From: Cokeromyces recurvatus
Taxonomy: Eukaryota; Mucoromycota; Mucoromycetes; Mucorales; Mucoraceae
Reading direction: 5' to 3'
Length of the DNA stretch: 64,000 bases
NCBI RefSeq assembly: GCF_025118155.1
Contig: NW_026251387.1
Coordinates: 1,271,501-1,335,500, forward strand
Under the pieces are notes generated by a model. That model did not search any database and had not been told where the DNA came from. It was given only the letters and a program-made list of their open reading frames with translations. The translations under genes and the position numbers were made by a program. Positions 61,243 through 64,000 of the stretch are shown here, in pieces (within the stretch, counting starts at the first letter, position 1; every line of letters starts with the position of its first letter).

Positions 61243-61279
61243 TGTGTTGATGTTGTTTTATTTAAAGAAAAGAAAAGAA

Positions 61280-61311
<32 letters not shown>

Positions 61312-62527
61312 AAAAGAAGATGATTAAAGTATTTTTATACATTTCGCTAGTATGCGTTTGACAGAAAAAAAAAAGTTATAAGCATAGTGTCACAGAAGAA
61401 TATTTCTGAGAGCTAAGCCAAAACAAAGAACACAGCAGCAGCATACGAATCAAACTTATGACTTCATATCCTTGGCAAACTTAAAACTGACGGCTAAGCT
61501 TTACAAATAAAATGTTACAGAGGCTTATACTGAATTGTACTACCTGTTTTTTTTTATTTTCCTTCTAATAACATGTTTACTGCATGAACATGAGACTACA
61601 TAGACTGCCTACAATTAAATGTAGGTGATATATGCCCGATTATTGTGGTTTATATTTTTATATTTTTTTTGGTGATAGATTCCGTATACATCCCTAATGT
61701 GGTATGACTATAAAAAACAATAAAAATAAAATAAAATTGAAATTGTACTATTAAATATCGTTAAAACGGTTTTATAGTAGCCTTCTCTTAAATGATTTTA
61801 ACATACATGACATGGTCAGAATTTATTTTTCTTATCGACTTTATATCAAAAGTAATCTGTAGATGATTGTATCAAAGCCTACTTTATTCTGTCTAATTGT
61901 TACTTGCAAACGAATATAACAAGCAAATATATCTTTTAAGCATGGCATAAAACTAATTATTTAATTATTTCACAAATATAGGCTATTGGCAAATTAGATA
62001 TATTCATGCCTAGAGTATCTTTCTTTGGTAATATAAAAAATATACAGTTTCATTACAATTGTATCTTTACTTGTTTTGAATCTTCAAATTATAGCTTCAT
62101 GATTATTTTTAGACTTCTTGCCGAACTCAATTAGAAAACTACAGAGCTTTGGAAAGAAATTTTTCTTTTTTGAATTGTATCTATTATTATCAAGCAACAT
62201 CATATGTCCCTTTACTACATTAGAACTTTCAATTCTTTAAAAACCTTAATGTATCATTAAGACGTACTAATCGCATATATAATAAAGATTCTTTATATAT
62301 ATATATATATTTTATATATTAACAACTGAACATAACAACCTTCATCCTTCTCTATTTGATAAATTAAAGCCTGAAAGATATTAAAGAAAGACAATAATAA
62401 AGAAGGATGATATTGTTCCCGAAGAATAGACATTTTTGAGTATATTTAACAGAGAAATTAAGATATAGATCAATAAATACGAGTGCTTATATTCAGAATT
62501 TAAACCGATTTTTTTTTCTTTTATTGT
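61243..62527. other. Intergenic with GAAA microsatellite
   Basis: About 1.3 kb. It begins with the (GAAA)n tract 61266-61316 in the SUR7-like gene's promoter or leader. The rest is AT-rich with TA repeats near 62294-62322. I see no gene. Confidence 0.5.
61266..61316. repeat. (GAAA)n microsatellite
   Basis: About 12 imperfect GAAA units just upstream of the SUR7/PalI-like start codon. Confidence 0.9.
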
Positions 62528-62993
62528 TTACAATATAATTTTGACAAGGACAGTATCAACAGAAGAGAGATATCCAGAAATACGATGAACTACAAGAAGC
62601 TCAGTTAATCCGCCCGCAGAACTGAGTGCCTTCAATGGAACTGTAAACTGAAAAGAATGACTATTAACATTTCCTTTATCAATGGGTCCTCCAGCCAAAA
62701 TAGTATCTCGATCATTATTGAAAAAAATACTGACAGTTTCTCCTGCTTGACCAGAATCTAATATCTACATTTTTTTTTATTACAAAATTTGTATATATAC
62801 TTTTATTTTATTTTTTACCATATTAACTGACTGTCCGACTTCCCATGTTATACCTGTAGTTGGATATATAACTAGTATAAAATGAATTACTTTAATAGCT
62901 AATCAAACGTGATGAATAAATGCATTTACTGTTAGATAGAACGATCCCACATAAAGTAAATATTACAAAGAAAATCCTTTTATGTACTTGCAT
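62528..62993 (-). CDS. Small secreted protein of the Kre9/KNH (Ser-Thr-rich GPI-type) family
   Basis: Three exons on the minus strand, 62993-62930, 62871-62819 and 62764-62528, give 117 aa; the exons are too small for simple ORF calling. A signal peptide of about 21 residues (KRIFFVIFTLCGIVLS) is followed by the domain start YPTTGITWEVGQSVNM, which matches the P-x-S/T-G-x-x-W-x-x-G-Q-x-V opening of the Kre9/KNH-type beta-sandwich seen in small fungal wall proteins. The rest (SVSIFFNND-like strand, HSFQFTVPLKAL, YLSSVDTVLVKIIL) fits a short Ig-like fold. No GPI tail is present, so it is probably secreted freely. The exact role in the wall is unknown. Confidence 0.8.
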
Positions 62994-63305
62994 TTTTATA
63001 TACACATATACATGTATAAAAAAAAAAAAAAAAAAAAAAAAAAGAAAGAAAGAAAGAAAAAAGAGTGTTTATTAATGTATGTAAAAAAGTATTAATTTTA
63101 AAATGGACGAAACATGAATTGCTCTTCTTTCTCTAAAAGACTGCATATTTAACATGCATGTAAATTTAACTTTTTGGCACATTTATGTTTGAAACTAACA
63201 GTAAAGGGTAAATGCTTAATGAAACACAATAGTTGTAGACATCCTTTATTATTTACATTTTCTTTTCTTTTCTTTTCTATTATGCATTATGATTATTCGC
63301 TTTAT
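62994..63305. other. Intergenic, A-rich
   Basis: 312 bases with an A run followed by AAAG units at about 63018-63060. It probably contains the small secreted gene's promoter and the MYST gene's 3' end. No gene is seen. Confidence 0.5.

Positions 63306-64000
<695 letters not shown>

Overview
This window is nuclear DNA from a filamentous fungus, most likely of the Mucoromycota (Mucorales-type). The base composition is very AT-rich. Genes are broken by short GT..AG introns, most of them tens to about 150 nt, and many intergenic stretches hold long A or T homopolymers. The gene set fits this reading: chitin deacetylases, SUR7/PalI, SCS7, Tom20, a SWI1-type subunit and a FAM72 orthologue. There are no bacterial operons, rRNA, visible tRNA, CRISPR or intact transposons. 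I rebuilt exon structures by following reading frame and phase across GT/AG junctions. Coordinates below span start codon to stop codon, with exons listed in the evidence.

Layout. 1-12.9 kb is an accessory-looking region: two chitin deacetylase paralogues pointing away from each other (1284-2873 minus, 10740-12211 plus). They enclose an HMG-box transcription factor gene and about 5 kb with no convincing gene. A small cysteine-rich secreted peptide gene follows (12635-12877). 13-38.9 kb is a dense housekeeping block: COG1 (Golgi tethering), a SWI1-like chromatin subunit, eIF4G, a CDT1-like licensing factor, ARP1 (dynactin), a PA-TM-RING ubiquitin ligase, FAM72, ZNG1 (zinc GTPase), RPT3 (proteasome ATPase) and ERV41 (ER-Golgi cargo). 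39-46.6 kb holds a small unknown gene, ribosomal protein uL2, an unknown 211-aa protein, a NIM1/Gin4-like kinase that ORF calling alone would split in two, and a WBP4-like spliceosomal zinc-finger protein. 48-54.7 kb holds a small mitochondrial-type protein, a Tom20 fused to a MYND/SET module, a normal Tom20 beside it, and a calcipressin (RCAN). 56.4-64 kb holds a single-pass membrane protein, the fatty-acid 2-hydroxylase SCS7, a SUR7/PalI protein, a small Kre9/KNH-like secreted protein and the C-terminal part of an ESA1-type MYST acetyltransferase cut by the window edge.

The most notable points are these. (1) There is a tandem Tom20 pair with identical intron positions in which one copy has its last exon replaced by a 320-codon SET/MYND exon whose AdoMet-binding NHSC motif looks degraded. 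(2) The two chitin deacetylases share long identical DNA blocks in the catalytic exon although their 5' halves have diverged, which suggests gene conversion. (3) ARP1 carries a one-base frameshift in an otherwise perfect gene. (4) The WBP4-like gene appears to have its start codon split by an intron. (5) The SWI1-like protein has no ARID domain.
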